Of a stretch of 64,000 nt of DNA, positions 44,374-52,729 are shown one piece after another. Below the pieces are notes generated by a model, which saw only the letters and a list, made by a program, of their open reading frames with translations, had not been told where the DNA came from and ran no database searches. The stretch covers positions 62,001 through 126,000 of the forward strand of contig JALEKN010000012.1 in assembly GCA_022769125.1 (NCBI GenBank). Reading direction: 5' to 3'. The stretch's first letter is position 1. The number at the start of each line of letters is the position of its first letter. Source of the stretch: Agathobacter sp. (GTDB lineage Bacteria > Bacillota > Clostridia > Lachnospirales > Lachnospiraceae). The position numbers and the translations under genes were made by a program.

Positions 44374-46035
44374 ATGAAACAATTTGTACCAAAGCTATTT
44401 GATGTTATGAAGTCGTATACCGTCGGACAGTTTGCAAAAGACGTTGTATCGGGAATCATTGTGGCAATCATTGCGTTGCCGTTATCCATCGCACTTGCGT
44501 TAGCATCCGGAGTGGGACCGGAGCAGGGAATCTACACAGCAATTTTTGCGGGATTTGTTATTTCTTTTTTTGGGGGCAGCCGCGTACAGATTGCGGGTCC
44601 GACTGCAGCATTCGCAACAATCGTTGCTGGAATTGTTGCAAAACAGGGAATGCAGGGCCTTGTTGTGGCAACAATCTTGGCAGGAATTATTTTGATCTTT
44701 ATGGGTTTTTTTAAGTTTGGAAATCTGATCCGCTTTATTCCATATACGATTACGACTGGTTTTACCTTCGGCATTGCAATCACAATCGTGATCGGACAGA
44801 TTAAGGATTTTCTCGGTCTGACCTTTACCACTGCGCCAATTGAGACAATGGACAAATTAAAGGCTTGTGTGGACAGCATCCAGACTTTTAATGTGCAGGC
44901 GTTTCTTGTCGGGGCGGTTTCTCTTGCCGTTCTTATTATCTGGCCAAAGTTTAAGAAGCTCGATAAGATCCCAGCCTCTTTGATTGCAATTTTTGTGGCT
45001 GTTTTTATGGTTAAAGGATTCCATATGAATGTAAAAACAATTGGGGATCTCTATACAATCTCAAATAAGATGCCGACTCCTTCTATTCCCGAGATGAGTC
45101 CTGCACTTATCCGGACATTGCTTCCGGATGCATTTACCATTGCAATTCTCGCGGGAATCGAATCACTTTTGTCCTGCGTGGTATCGGATGGTATGATCGG
45201 AAGCCGTCATAAGTCCAATATGGAACTGATCGCACAGGGACTTGGAAATATTGTCTCAGCACTGTTTGGCGGAATCCCGGCGACCGGCGCGATTGCAAGA
45301 ACAGCAGCAAACGTCAAGAATGGTGGACGCACCCCGATTGCGGGCATGGTTCATTCTTTGGTATTGCTTGCAATTTTGCTGATTTTAATGCCGCTTGCAG
45401 CATGGATTCCTATGCCGGCAATTGCAGCAATCCTATTTATGGTAGCATACAATATGAGCGGGTGGAGAGAATTTGTAAATCTGTGCAAGACTTCACCAAA
45501 GAGTGATATTTTAGTGCTTGTTGTTACCTTCGTGCTTACGGTTGTGTTCGATCTTGTCATGGCAATCGAGGTAGGCATGGTGCTTGCTGCGCTGCTGTTT
45601 TTAAACCGTATGGCGAATGTTACAGAGGTAAAGAGCTGGAAATATATCGGAGAGGATATTGATGAGCATAACGATCCGGAGAGCATTCACTTAAAGGTTG
45701 TTCCGAAGAATACTGTTGTATATGAGATCATTGGACCAATGTTTTTTGCAGCAGCAGATAAATTCATGGAGATCCACACAGATACAGAGACAAAGGTTGT
45801 CATCATCCGTATGCGAGGGGTTCCGGCGATGGATATATCAGCACTGCGTTCTCTTGAGAAAATTAAAGCAACATGTAAGAAGAGAGGAATTACCCTCGTA
45901 CTGTCCCATGTGCAGGAACAGCCGAGAAACATGATGGAAAAGGCAGGTTTTGCTGAAAAGATAGGAGAACTTAACTTCTGTGAGAATATTGATGCGGCAC
46001 TTGCACATGCTGAGGAGCTTGTTGCAAAGGCATAG
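44374..46035 (+). CDS. SulP-family anion transporter with STAS domain
   Basis: A 553-residue transporter with about 12-14 membrane helices and a cytoplasmic STAS domain (residues about 435-550). Family marks are ALPLSIALALASGVGPEQGIYTAIFAGF, the QIAGPTAAFATIVAG signature, GIPATGAIARTAANVKNGGRTPIAGMVH and the STAS phosphoregulation-like loop RMRGVPAMDISALRSLE. SulP proteins carry sulfate, bicarbonate or dicarboxylates; substrate cannot be told apart here. Being close to neither cys genes nor a carbonic anhydrase, no context helps. GAGGAGAAAAGGAAG lies before the ATG. Confidence 0.93.
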   Translation: MKQFVPKLFDVMKSYTVGQFAKDVVSGIIVAIIALPLSIALALASGVGPEQGIYTAIFAGFVISFFGGSRVQIAGPTAAFATIVAGIVAKQGMQGLVVATILAGIILIFMGFFKFGNLIRFIPYTITTGFTFGIAITIVIGQIKDFLGLTFTTAPIETMDKLKACVDSIQTFNVQAFLVGAVSLAVLIIWPKFKKLDKIPASLIAIFVAVFMVKGFHMNVKTIGDLYTISNKMPTPSIPEMSPALIRTLLPDAFTIAILAGIESLLSCVVSDGMIGSRHKSNMELIAQGLGNIVSALFGGIPATGAIARTAANVKNGGRTPIAGMVHSLVLLAILLILMPLAAWIPMPAIAAILFMVAYNMSGWREFVNLCKTSPKSDILVLVVTFVLTVVFDLVMAIEVGMVLAALLFLNRMANVTEVKSWKYIGEDIDEHNDPESIHLKVVPKNTVVYEIIGPMFFAAADKFMEIHTDTETKVVIIRMRGVPAMDISALRSLEKIKATCKKRGITLVLSHVQEQPRNMMEKAGFAEKIGELNFCENIDAALAHAEELVAKA

Positions 46036-46105
46036 CAGACAGCCACGCTGCAACATGACAGAAAACATATTGCAGCATGAACAACATTAAACTCCAAACA
46101 GCACC

Positions 46106-46162
46106 AAATGGCGGCAGATCAGTTGGCGGATTCTAAGATGAAGCCCTTCTGCCGCCATTTTC
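46106..46162. terminator. Convergent hairpin between sulP and MATE genes, overlapping the MATE coding end
   Basis: AAATGGCGGCAG (46106-46117) and CTGCCGCCATTT (46149-46160) are perfect 12-base arms enclosing 31 bases. T-runs lie outside both arms. The right arm and the loop lie inside the last codons of the MATE gene (stop at 46119-46121). Confidence 0.6.
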
Positions 46163-47450
46163 CTGTCTGCCAGCGAAGTATCATAAAGATTGCGCGGATG
46201 ATCTCATCGGATGCCATTCCGATATATGCACCTACTGCGAGGAGCCCAAGATGGATTCCGAAGAAATACGTTCCACCGACATTGCAAAGAAACATGAAGC
46301 AGGTGGCCATGATGCTTGGGAAAACAGCATCACCACTTGTTTTTAATGCCTGAACAAAGACAAGATTGGTAACACGGCCGATTTCTAGTGCAATATCGAT
46401 GGCGAGCAGTTTTCCAACGAGCGAGATCATGGCAGGATCATCTGTGAATAATTGCATGATCGGCTCCGAACATAACGCAAAAGCAGTTTCAAGCAGGGCA
46501 GCTACGGCAACACCGATGAGTGCTGCCTTTTTTGTGCCTTTGTCACATGCATCATAATCATGCGCTCCGATACGCCAGCCTGTCATGATTGCGTTCGCCT
46601 GTGCAAGTGCAGCGCCGATGCAGTAGGAGAAGTTTGTAATCTGCATTGCATAAGCGCGGGCAGTCACATTGACTCCGTTTTCATCCATCGCATTCAAAAA
46701 ACGGATGGTTATTGTCATCGCGATGTTGTAGATGGCGGTCTCAAGGGCAGAAGGGATGCCAACCCGAAGAATCTGAAGAAGAATCTCCCGGTTTGAGATA
46801 CGTTCCGGGCGCTCTTTCGCATGGATCAGATAATGCGAGCAGAGCATTACGATGATCAGGTTGACAAGGCGGGAAATCACGGTCGCAAGTGCAACTCCGG
46901 CGACACCCCAATGAACCACGAACAAGAAGAATGCATTGAGCAGCAGATTCAATACGTTTGCAGACAATGTGGCGATAAGCGGTTGCCTGGTGTAGCCGAA
47001 GGCACGCAGATAGCTGGAGAAGATAGGTGTGAGTGCATTTAACAGGCAGCAACCGCCGACTATCTGCAGATAGGTCCTGGCATAGTCCATAAGCAGCGGC
47101 GCTACTCCGACAACCTCAAGCACCGAACCGGAATAGAAAAACAAAAATAAGGAGAGTGCAATGCCAAGCAATGCGTTAAAGATGGTGCCGAGCTGCCTGG
47201 CCTGATAGGCAATGCCTTCTTTTCCGGCTCCGATATACTGTGTCATAACAGCAATCATACCGGAGGATATGATATTGAACATGATGATAAACATGCTGAT
47301 ATAGGTATTGGCGGTACCGACGGCACCGACTGCGGCATCATTGACCGATGACAGCATCATGGTATCGATCATTCCTGCTAACATAAAGCAGAGCAGTTCT
47401 AAAGAGATTGGGACAAAAAGCTGTCCTAGATTTTTTCGTTTTGCTTCCAT
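46119..47450 (-). CDS. MATE-family efflux transporter
   Basis: A 443-residue, 12-helix multidrug/organic-compound antiporter. Features are the start NLGQLFVPISLELLCFMLAGMIDTMMLSSV, the internal duplication of six-helix halves, and the conserved GVAGVALATVISRLVNLIIV. It could expel drugs or metabolites using Na+ or H+. It is transcribed divergently from the AraC-family regulator at 47656, which is a reasonable candidate controller. The ATG at 47450 follows AGAAGGAAG. Confidence 0.93.
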   Translation of the reverse strand: MEAKRKNLGQLFVPISLELLCFMLAGMIDTMMLSSVNDAAVGAVGTANTYISMFIIMFNIISSGMIAVMTQYIGAGKEGIAYQARQLGTIFNALLGIALSLFLFFYSGSVLEVVGVAPLLMDYARTYLQIVGGCCLLNALTPIFSSYLRAFGYTRQPLIATLSANVLNLLLNAFFLFVVHWGVAGVALATVISRLVNLIIVMLCSHYLIHAKERPERISNREILLQILRVGIPSALETAIYNIAMTITIRFLNAMDENGVNVTARAYAMQITNFSYCIGAALAQANAIMTGWRIGAHDYDACDKGTKKAALIGVAVAALLETAFALCSEPIMQLFTDDPAMISLVGKLLAIDIALEIGRVTNLVFVQALKTSGDAVFPSIMATCFMFLCNVGGTYFFGIHLGLLAVGAYIGMASDEIIRAIFMILRWQTGKWRQKGFILESAN

Positions 47451-47655
47451 AGGATGTCTTCCTTCTGTTTCCTAGATTTTTATTTTCCCTTATTTTACAA
47501 TGAATAATTGCAAAAATCTTGCGGATTTTCAATTGAAAATTGCACTATTTCCATATATGCGATAATATAAAAATCATACGGGAGAAATGTGATAATGCGG
47601 AAAGCTGTAGGAACTATCGGGAAAGCAAGGTACATGAGAAAACAAAGGAGAGAAT

Positions 47656-48540
47656 ATGAACCGGGAATTAAAAGAAAACCGTACACACGGAACAAAATAC
47701 TATCCATATGACCAATATTATATGAGCAACATTTCCCATGCCTTTCAGATTCCGGTTCATTGGCATGATGAGGTAGAGATCATCTTCATTGAACAGGGGA
47801 GTCTACATGTCAGAATAGCAGAAACGGACTATACGGGAGAGGAAGATGATGTATTTATCGTCAATGCGAAAGAACTTCATCTGATGGGCTCTGAGGATGG
47901 AAACGTCAGATATTATACATTGCTGTTCCCATTGGAGTTTTTGTCCTTTCAGACAATGGATGCAGCGGAAGCAGCACTTTTTGCCCCGCTTCGAAGCGGC
48001 AGGCTTCTATTTCCGAATCGTCTGGAGAATGGAACGGTGAAGGACAAGATCCTTGGATTCTTAAGGCAGATGGTGGACCTAAACCATGGGCTCGAGCATA
48101 AGCGGGAGAGATCTTCTGATTTTTCACCAGAACAGATGCAGACACGGATTCTGCTATTGCAGTTTTTGATGGTTCTTTATGAACAGAAGCTGTTCATGCG
48201 GATTGACCAGAAGGAAAATACGGACATCCAGAAGGAAATCCTTCTATTTATTCAGGAGCACTATACGGAGCGTCTGATGTTAGAGGATCTTGCTGCGCAT
48301 TTTCACCTGTCGGAAAAATATATGTCGCATTACTTTGTGGAACATTTTCGGATCCCATTTTCCAACTATGTGCTGCACCTTAGGCTGGTGCATGCGCGAC
48401 AATTGCTTGAGACAACAGAAGAAGCAATTACGGAGATCGCACTTCGAACGGGATTTACAAATGTAAGCTATTTCATCCGGGCTTTTAAGGAGGCGTATGG
48501 CATGCCGCCTTACCGCTACCGCAAGTCTGTGCAGGGGTAG
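47656..48540 (+). CDS. AraC-family transcriptional regulator
   Basis: A 294-residue regulator. The N-terminal half is a cupin ligand-binding domain (PVHWHDEVEIIFIEQGSLHVRI, with metal- or ligand-type histidines, and FIVNAKELHLMGSEDGNVRYYTLLFPLEF). The C-terminal half has two helix-turn-helix units (LEDLAAHFHLSEKYMSHYFVEHF and ITEIALRTGFTNVSYFIRAFKEAYGMPPYRYR). The cupin suggests sensing a sugar or related small ligand. It lies divergent from the MATE gene (205 bases between starts), and that shared region is where an operator would lie. GGAGAG precedes the ATG. Confidence 0.93.
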   Translation: MNRELKENRTHGTKYYPYDQYYMSNISHAFQIPVHWHDEVEIIFIEQGSLHVRIAETDYTGEEDDVFIVNAKELHLMGSEDGNVRYYTLLFPLEFLSFQTMDAAEAALFAPLRSGRLLFPNRLENGTVKDKILGFLRQMVDLNHGLEHKRERSSDFSPEQMQTRILLLQFLMVLYEQKLFMRIDQKENTDIQKEILLFIQEHYTERLMLEDLAAHFHLSEKYMSHYFVEHFRIPFSNYVLHLRLVHARQLLETTEEAITEIALRTGFTNVSYFIRAFKEAYGMPPYRYRKSVQG

Positions 48541-48807
48541 GCATAATGCCGGCTCTGTGTTTGTCATTATCTGCTTTGCATTTCTTTTAAAATGGAGAAA
48601 TAAAAAGACCTGACTTTAAATATAATAATCGAAGGAGCATGAACGGTTAAGATTTGAAAATCAATTGTTGCATTTTTAAGGAATTTGTGATATTTTCCGG
48701 TTATGAAATTTGCAGGCAGCAGAGCAAACCAATATCAGACAAATACCCCTGTGGTGCCTAGTTTTTATGCACGGTTTTGGTTTTATCTGTTTGAAAAATA
48801 TGGCCTG

Positions 48808-48822
48808 TGTCATAAAATGACA
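48808..48822. promoter_or_regulatory. Palindromic operator candidate upstream of radical SAM gene
   Basis: TGTCATAAAATGACA has perfect 6-base arms (48808-48813 and 48817-48822) with a 3-base spacer. It lies 17 bases before the -35 hexamer of the next promoter, an activator- or repressor-compatible position. Confidence 0.5.
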
Positions 48823-48838
48823 TTATCAAAATTATGGT

Positions 48839-48867
48839 TTGAACAGATTGAAACCAATTATTATAAT
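48839..48867 (+). promoter_or_regulatory. Promoter of the radical SAM/SPASM gene
   Basis: TTGAAC (48839-48844), 17-base spacer and TATAAT (48862-48867), 44 bases before the ATG. Confidence 0.7.
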
Positions 48868-48910
48868 GTATAAGTCAGACCAAAAATAAAAGAAACAGGA
48901 GAGAAAAAAT

Positions 48911-50311
48911 ATGGCAAAGTTTGTACAGGATATTTCATACGCAGCTGAAAAGCAGGCGGTATCTGTAATAGCCGATCAGATTATGAAGAAGTTGAGCAAA
49001 ACAGATGATTATGAGCAAAGAGCGAAGCTGTATTGCAAAATCGTGGATCTTGCAACAAAATTTTTGGATGAATTCGGCGAGGAGCAGGAAAAAGCAATCC
49101 GCGCTTATGTTTCAGATCCAAACAACCGCTGGATGAAGCTGATCAACCAGGTAATTGATGACGCTGACCCACAGTATGGTAAGAAGCTTCTGATGAGCCT
49201 TGGATATGAGGCATTTTTCCGCGGAACGAAACAGATCCGTGAGAGCCGCAAGAAGTACAACTGCAATGTGCCATGGCTGATCCTGTTCGACCCGACGATG
49301 GCTTGTAATATGCACTGCAAGGGATGCTGGTCCGGCACATATGGAAGAAAGGCTTCCCTGACTTACGAGGAAATGGATAAGATCGTTACAGAGGGTAAGG
49401 AGCTTGGCGTACATCTGTATATGTGCACCGGTGGCGAGCCGATGGTAAAATGGAAAGAAATCGCACGTTTGGCAGAAAAGCACAATGATTGCTTCTTCGC
49501 ACTGTATTCCAATTCTACGCTTATTACCGAGGATGTGTGTGAACAGGTGCAGAAACTCGGCAATGTAACCTTTATGTTATCTATCGAGGGAACTCCTGAT
49601 ACAAATGATGCAAGACGTGGAGAGGGACATTATGCAGCTGCAATGAAGGCAATGGACCTTTTGAAATCACACGGTATTGTATTTGGTACATCAATCTGCT
49701 ATACAAGAGAGAATATCGAGGCCGTTACTTCAGATGAATTCTTTAAATTGCTTTCCGATAAGGGGGCGCATTTTGGATTCTACTTCCACTTTATGCCGGT
49801 TGGAAACAATGCCGTTCCGGAGCTTATGCCGACACCGGAACAGAGAAGATACATGATCCACCGTATCCGTGAAGTACGTTCTGAAAAATCTGATGTTGCA
49901 TTTTATCCGATGGATTTCCAGAATGATGGTGAGTATGTTGGCGGATGTATTGCCGGCGGACGTAATTATTTCCACATTAATTCTAACGGAGATGCGGAGC
50001 CGTGTGTATTTATCCACTTCTCTAACACCAACATTAAGACCAACACAATCCTTGAGATGCTGCAGAGCCCGCTTTTCATGGCATACCATGAGGGACAGCC
50101 GTTTAACAAGAATCATTTAAGACCATGCCCGATGCTTGAAAACCCGGACCGTCTGATTAAGATGGTGCATGAATCCGGAGCACACCAGACCAACATCGAG
50201 TCACCGGAGACGGTTGAGCATCTTTGCGAAAAGTGCAAGGCTTATGCTGACAATTGGGCACCGGTAGCTGAGGAAGAGTGGAGTAAAGGCAGAGGAAAGA
50301 AAGCCGAATAA
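48911..50311 (+). CDS. Radical SAM enzyme with SPASM-type C-terminus, substrate unknown
   Basis: A 466-residue cytosolic enzyme. An N-terminal helical domain (about residues 1-125) precedes the radical SAM core with TMACNMHCKGCWSG (CxxxCxxC near residue 136), CTGGEP (SAM-binding) and MLSIEGTPDTNDARRG. The C-terminal part has GGCIAGGRNYFHINSNGDAEPCVF and several later cysteines (CPML, CEKCKAY), typical of SPASM/twitch auxiliary clusters. SPASM enzymes modify peptides, carbohydrates, lipids or heme. There is no precursor peptide gene nearby, so a non-peptide substrate is favoured. The gene is monocistronic with its own promoter, operator-like palindrome and terminator. Confidence 0.88.
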   Translation: MAKFVQDISYAAEKQAVSVIADQIMKKLSKTDDYEQRAKLYCKIVDLATKFLDEFGEEQEKAIRAYVSDPNNRWMKLINQVIDDADPQYGKKLLMSLGYEAFFRGTKQIRESRKKYNCNVPWLILFDPTMACNMHCKGCWSGTYGRKASLTYEEMDKIVTEGKELGVHLYMCTGGEPMVKWKEIARLAEKHNDCFFALYSNSTLITEDVCEQVQKLGNVTFMLSIEGTPDTNDARRGEGHYAAAMKAMDLLKSHGIVFGTSICYTRENIEAVTSDEFFKLLSDKGAHFGFYFHFMPVGNNAVPELMPTPEQRRYMIHRIREVRSEKSDVAFYPMDFQNDGEYVGGCIAGGRNYFHINSNGDAEPCVFIHFSNTNIKTNTILEMLQSPLFMAYHEGQPFNKNHLRPCPMLENPDRLIKMVHESGAHQTNIESPETVEHLCEKCKAYADNWAPVAEEEWSKGRGKKAE

Positions 50312-50330
50312 TTTAATCATATGACTATAC

Positions 50331-50364
50331 AAAATGCTTCATCCTGCTGGATGGAGCATTTTTT
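50331..50364 (+). terminator. Terminator after the radical SAM gene
   Basis: AAAATGCTTCATCC (50331-50344) pairs with 50349-50362 (one G-U) around TGCT, then TTTT. Confidence 0.9.
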
Positions 50365-50447
50365 GTGAAATGGCATTTGTGCGCAGGCTTATATTTTGGA
50401 GTAGAAAAAATCAGGCGGATATGATATATTGTCATGGATTAAAAAGG

Positions 50448-50540
50448 ATGGATGAAATGATAAAAGAAAAGAGAAGTATCCCTTTACTTGATCCGGAGTA
50501 CCATTTGGGTTAAGAACAAAATCTAAATTAAAATAAAGGG
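50448..50540 (+). promoter_or_regulatory. pnuC leader with possible Shine-Dalgarno sequestration and short ORF
   Basis: CCCTTTA (50480-50486) is exactly complementary to TAAAGGG (50534-50540), which is the Shine-Dalgarno region of pnuC (AAAGGGGA). The leader also holds an 18-codon open frame (50457-50513, or 22 codons from 50448) whose start has AAAAAGG upstream. Either a riboswitch-like fold or a leader peptide could control pnuC translation. Confidence 0.45.
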
Positions 50541-50548
50541 GACATAAT

Positions 50549-51229
50549 ATGAATAATCCAATAGAACAATTATCAAGCCGGGAGAAAGCACTGTGGCTTG
50601 GCTCCCTGCTTATCGTGCTGATCTCGAATCTTCTTACAGAGTCATTTGATCTGCTTACCCTGATTGCGGCAATGGTAGGGGTGACTTCTTTGATTTTTGC
50701 GGCGAAGGGAAATGTGTGGGCACAGATACTTATGATTCTGTTTAGCATTCTTTACGGAATCATTTCTTACCGTTTCCGGTATTGGGGAGAGATGATCACA
50801 TATCTTGGCATGACAATGCCGATGGCAATCTGGTCTACTTATACATGGTTGAAGAATCCATCTAAAGAAAACGGAAACGAAGTTGAAATACAGACACTTA
50901 ACAGAGGGCATGCTGTGGCGCTTGCTGTGGCAACCATCGCGGTTACAGCTATTTTCTATGGAATTTTGCGTGTATTGGATACACCGAATATTGTCTTTAG
51001 CACTATCTCGGTTGTGACAAGCTTTCTGGCAGCTTCCCTGACAATGCTGCGATCTTCTTACTATGCAATAGGCTACGCCGCAAATGATATTGTGCTGATC
51101 GTGCTGTGGATACTAGCATCCATGGAGAATCCGGCGTACATTCCGGTTGTGGTCAATTTCGTAATCTTTTTCATCAATGATATGTACGGATTTATAAGCT
51201 GGCGAAGAAGAGAAGTGCTGCAGGCATAA
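50549..51229 (+). CDS. pnuC: Nicotinamide riboside/mononucleotide transporter, PnuC family
   Basis: A 226-residue transporter with about seven or eight membrane helices. Family signs are IAAMVGVTSLIFAAKGNVWAQILMILFSILYGIISY, the WGEMITYLGMTMPMAIWSTYTWLKNP motif (conserved W and Y), and near the end NFVIFFINDMYGFISWRRRE. PnuC carries nicotinamide riboside for NAD+ salvage by facilitated diffusion. Nothing NAD-related is beside it, but nadE is elsewhere in the window. AAAGGGG lies before the ATG and can pair with an upstream segment. Confidence 0.9.
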   Translation: MNNPIEQLSSREKALWLGSLLIVLISNLLTESFDLLTLIAAMVGVTSLIFAAKGNVWAQILMILFSILYGIISYRFRYWGEMITYLGMTMPMAIWSTYTWLKNPSKENGNEVEIQTLNRGHAVALAVATIAVTAIFYGILRVLDTPNIVFSTISVVTSFLAASLTMLRSSYYAIGYAANDIVLIVLWILASMENPAYIPVVVNFVIFFINDMYGFISWRRREVLQA

Positions 51230-51243
51230 AGTGCATAAAATGG

Positions 51244-51277
51244 CGGGCGTGTGGAAATCCACACGCCCGATTATTTT
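51244..51277 (+). terminator. Terminator after pnuC
   Basis: Perfect 11-bp stem CGGGCGTGTGG/CCACACGCCCG with an AAAT loop (51244-51269), then ATTATTTT. Confidence 0.9.
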
Positions 51278-51292
51278 AGGGCAGAAAGCTCC

Positions 51293-51340
51293 TTGACAGA
51301 TGGAGATAATAATAGTATTATAAAATAGTAATAATTATTA
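51293..51340 (+). promoter_or_regulatory. perR: perR promoter with palindromic Per-box-like site
   Basis: TTGACA (51293-51298) and TATTAT (51316-51321) have a 17-base spacer. Just after the -10 lies TAATAATTATTA (51329-51340), a perfect palindrome like the core of PerR/Fur boxes (TTATAATNATTATAA-type). This suggests autoregulation. Confidence 0.7.
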
Positions 51341-51360
51341 TTATTGAAAAAGGAGAGAAG

Positions 51361-51747
51361 ATGCTAAAGCATAGCAAGCAAAGAGAAGCTATCAAGAGTT
51401 TTCTGGTTGGAAGATATGACCATCCCACAGCGGAAACTGTCTATCTCGGAATCAAAGAAGAATTCCCGAATATCAGCCTTGGTACGGTGTATCGCAATCT
51501 CTCGGTTCTTGCGGATATTGGGGAGATCCAGAAGCTTTCAACTGGTATGGGGCCGGATCGTTTTGACGGCAACCCTGCTCCGCATTATCATTTTATCTGC
51601 AGGGAGTGCGGATGCGTACTTGATCTGTCGGTAGAGGGGCTGGATCATATCAATGTCCTTGCGGGACAAGGCTTTGACGGCGAGATAGAAGGGCATATCA
51701 CCTATTTTTATGGGAAATGTCCGGAATGTCTCAAGAAAACTGAATAA
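51361..51747 (+). CDS. perR: Fur-family regulator, PerR type
   Basis: A 128-residue metal-dependent repressor. The winged helix is LKHSKQREAIKSFLVGRYDHPTAETVYLGIKEEFPNISLGTVYRNLSVLADIGEI. The metal part has RFDGNPAPHYHFICRECGCVLDL, giving the regulatory histidines, and two CxxC pairs (CREC and CPEC) for the structural zinc. PerR is favoured over Fur by the following rubrerythrin and similar palindromes at both promoters. It would sense peroxide by histidine oxidation and derepress its targets. AAGGAGAG lies before the ATG. Confidence 0.88.
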   Translation: MLKHSKQREAIKSFLVGRYDHPTAETVYLGIKEEFPNISLGTVYRNLSVLADIGEIQKLSTGMGPDRFDGNPAPHYHFICRECGCVLDLSVEGLDHINVLAGQGFDGEIEGHITYFYGKCPECLKKTE

Positions 51748-51791
51748 TTTTTAAGAGATGGTGAGAAAATAAAAATTATTAAGAAAAAGTA

Positions 51792-51834
51792 TTGACAAAA
51801 TGAAGATATGAAGTTAAAATCAGTAATAATTACT
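51792..51834 (+). promoter_or_regulatory. Rubrerythrin promoter with palindromic Per-box-like site
   Basis: TTGACA (51792-51797), 17-base spacer, TAAAAT (51815-51820), then AGTAATAATTACT (51822-51834), palindromic about its central base and sharing TAATAATTA with the perR site. PerR repression is a fitting inference. Confidence 0.7.
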
Positions 51835-51871
51835 AATATTAAAATAAAACTTTAAAAAAGGAGATAAAATT

Positions 51872-52459
51872 ATGGCTAAGTATGTATGTAGTGTTTGCGG
51901 ATATGTTTACGAGGGAGATGAGGCACCGGAAGAGTGCCCGGTATGCCATGTAGGTGCTGACAAGTTTACAAAGGTTGAAGGAGATCTTACCCTTGCAGCA
52001 GAGCATGAGTACGGCGTGTATGCAAAGACTGTTAAGAACAACCCGGAAATCAGCGAGGAAGATAAGAAATACATCTTCGAACAGCTCAAGGCTAACTTCA
52101 ACGGGGAATGCTCAGAGGTTGGTATGTATCTTTGCATGGCCAGAATCGCACATCGTGAAGGATATCCGGAGATCGGACTTTATTGGGAAAAGGCAGCCTA
52201 TGAAGAGGCAGAGCATGCAGCTAAGTTTGCAGAACTGCTTGGTGAGGACTTAGAGCCGAACATGAAGGCTACCACAAAGGATAACCTTAAGTGGAGAGTT
52301 GATTGTGAGTTTGGAGCAACTTCCGGAAAGATGGATCTTGCAAAATGTGCAAAGAAGAACAACCTTGATGCAATCCATGACACTGTTCATGAGATGGCAC
52401 GCGATGAGGCTCGTCACGGCCGCGCATTAAAGGGATTACTTGACAGATACTTTGCGTAA
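51872..52459 (+). CDS. Reverse-type rubrerythrin (rubredoxin-ferritin fusion)
   Basis: A 195-residue peroxide/oxygen-scavenging protein. The rubredoxin domain is at the N-terminus ([31 protein letters not shown]6, C9, C22, C25 bind iron). The di-iron ferritin-like domain follows with [33 protein letters not shown] and [21 protein letters not shown] supplying glutamate and histidine ligands. Classical rubrerythrin has the opposite order, and this order is that of reverse rubrerythrins studied in Clostridium. It acts as terminal NADH-dependent peroxidase component. It lies downstream of perR and is probably its main target here. Confidence 0.95.
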   Translation: MAKYVCSVCGYVYEGDEAPEECPVCHVGADKFTKVEGDLTLAAEHEYGVYAKTVKNNPEISEEDKKYIFEQLKANFNGECSEVGMYLCMARIAHREGYPEIGLYWEKAAYEEAEHAAKFAELLGEDLEPNMKATTKDNLKWRVDCEFGATSGKMDLAKCAKKNNLDAIHDTVHEMARDEARHGRALKGLLDRYFA

Positions 52460-52592
52460 GCTACAAGCCGAGTAAAATAGCATAGAGAACGCCCTGCAAG
52501 CTTGCTTGCAAGGGCGTTTCTTTATGCTATTTTATTGGGCGACAGCCCGACAGCGAGAAGGAGCGAAGCGGAATCGAGCTGCGGCTTGTAGC
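52460..52592 (+). ncRNA. Nested inverted repeat / possible three-way-junction structured element after rubrerythrin
   Basis: Beginning one base after the rubrerythrin stop, GCTACAAGCCG (52460-52470) pairs exactly with CGGCTTGTAGC (52582-52592). Inside are a long hairpin (52471-52484 with 52523-52536, 14 bp with one wobble, continuing through AACGCCC/GGGCGTT and TGCAAG/CTTGCA to a CTTG loop at 52501-52504) and a small GGGC-GACA-GCCC hairpin (52537-52548). The long hairpin can serve as a terminator. The outer stem makes the whole a closed, three-way-like fold, more than a terminator needs. Confidence 0.5.
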
Positions 52593-52729
52593 GGTATATT
52601 ACTATCTGGGAAAAAAGTACCGAATGGAATTGCATTTCCTTACATAGTCTGATAAAATAAAAATAATGTGTAAAAATGTGAAAGTGTGCCCAGAGCAAAC
52701 AGCACCGCAAAAATCAGAGGATAGACGGC

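Larger units (their letters stand above)
48541..48910. other. 370-base gap with promoter and palindromic site only
   Basis: Apart from the promoter (48839-48867) and the 15-base palindrome just upstream, I see only AT-rich sequence, without a strong terminator for the AraC gene. A 56-codon open frame (48703-48873) is considered and rejected elsewhere. Confidence 0.5.

Noticed and set aside
48703-48873. A 56-codon open frame (starting MKFAGSRANQ) between the AraC and radical SAM genes, first considered as a possible precursor peptide for the radical SAM enzyme
   Set aside because: It has no acceptable Shine-Dalgarno site, its end overlaps the -10 hexamer of the next promoter, and its composition (FWFYLF, LSKLWFEQ) is not leader-like. 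A small gene cannot be excluded, but support is too thin.
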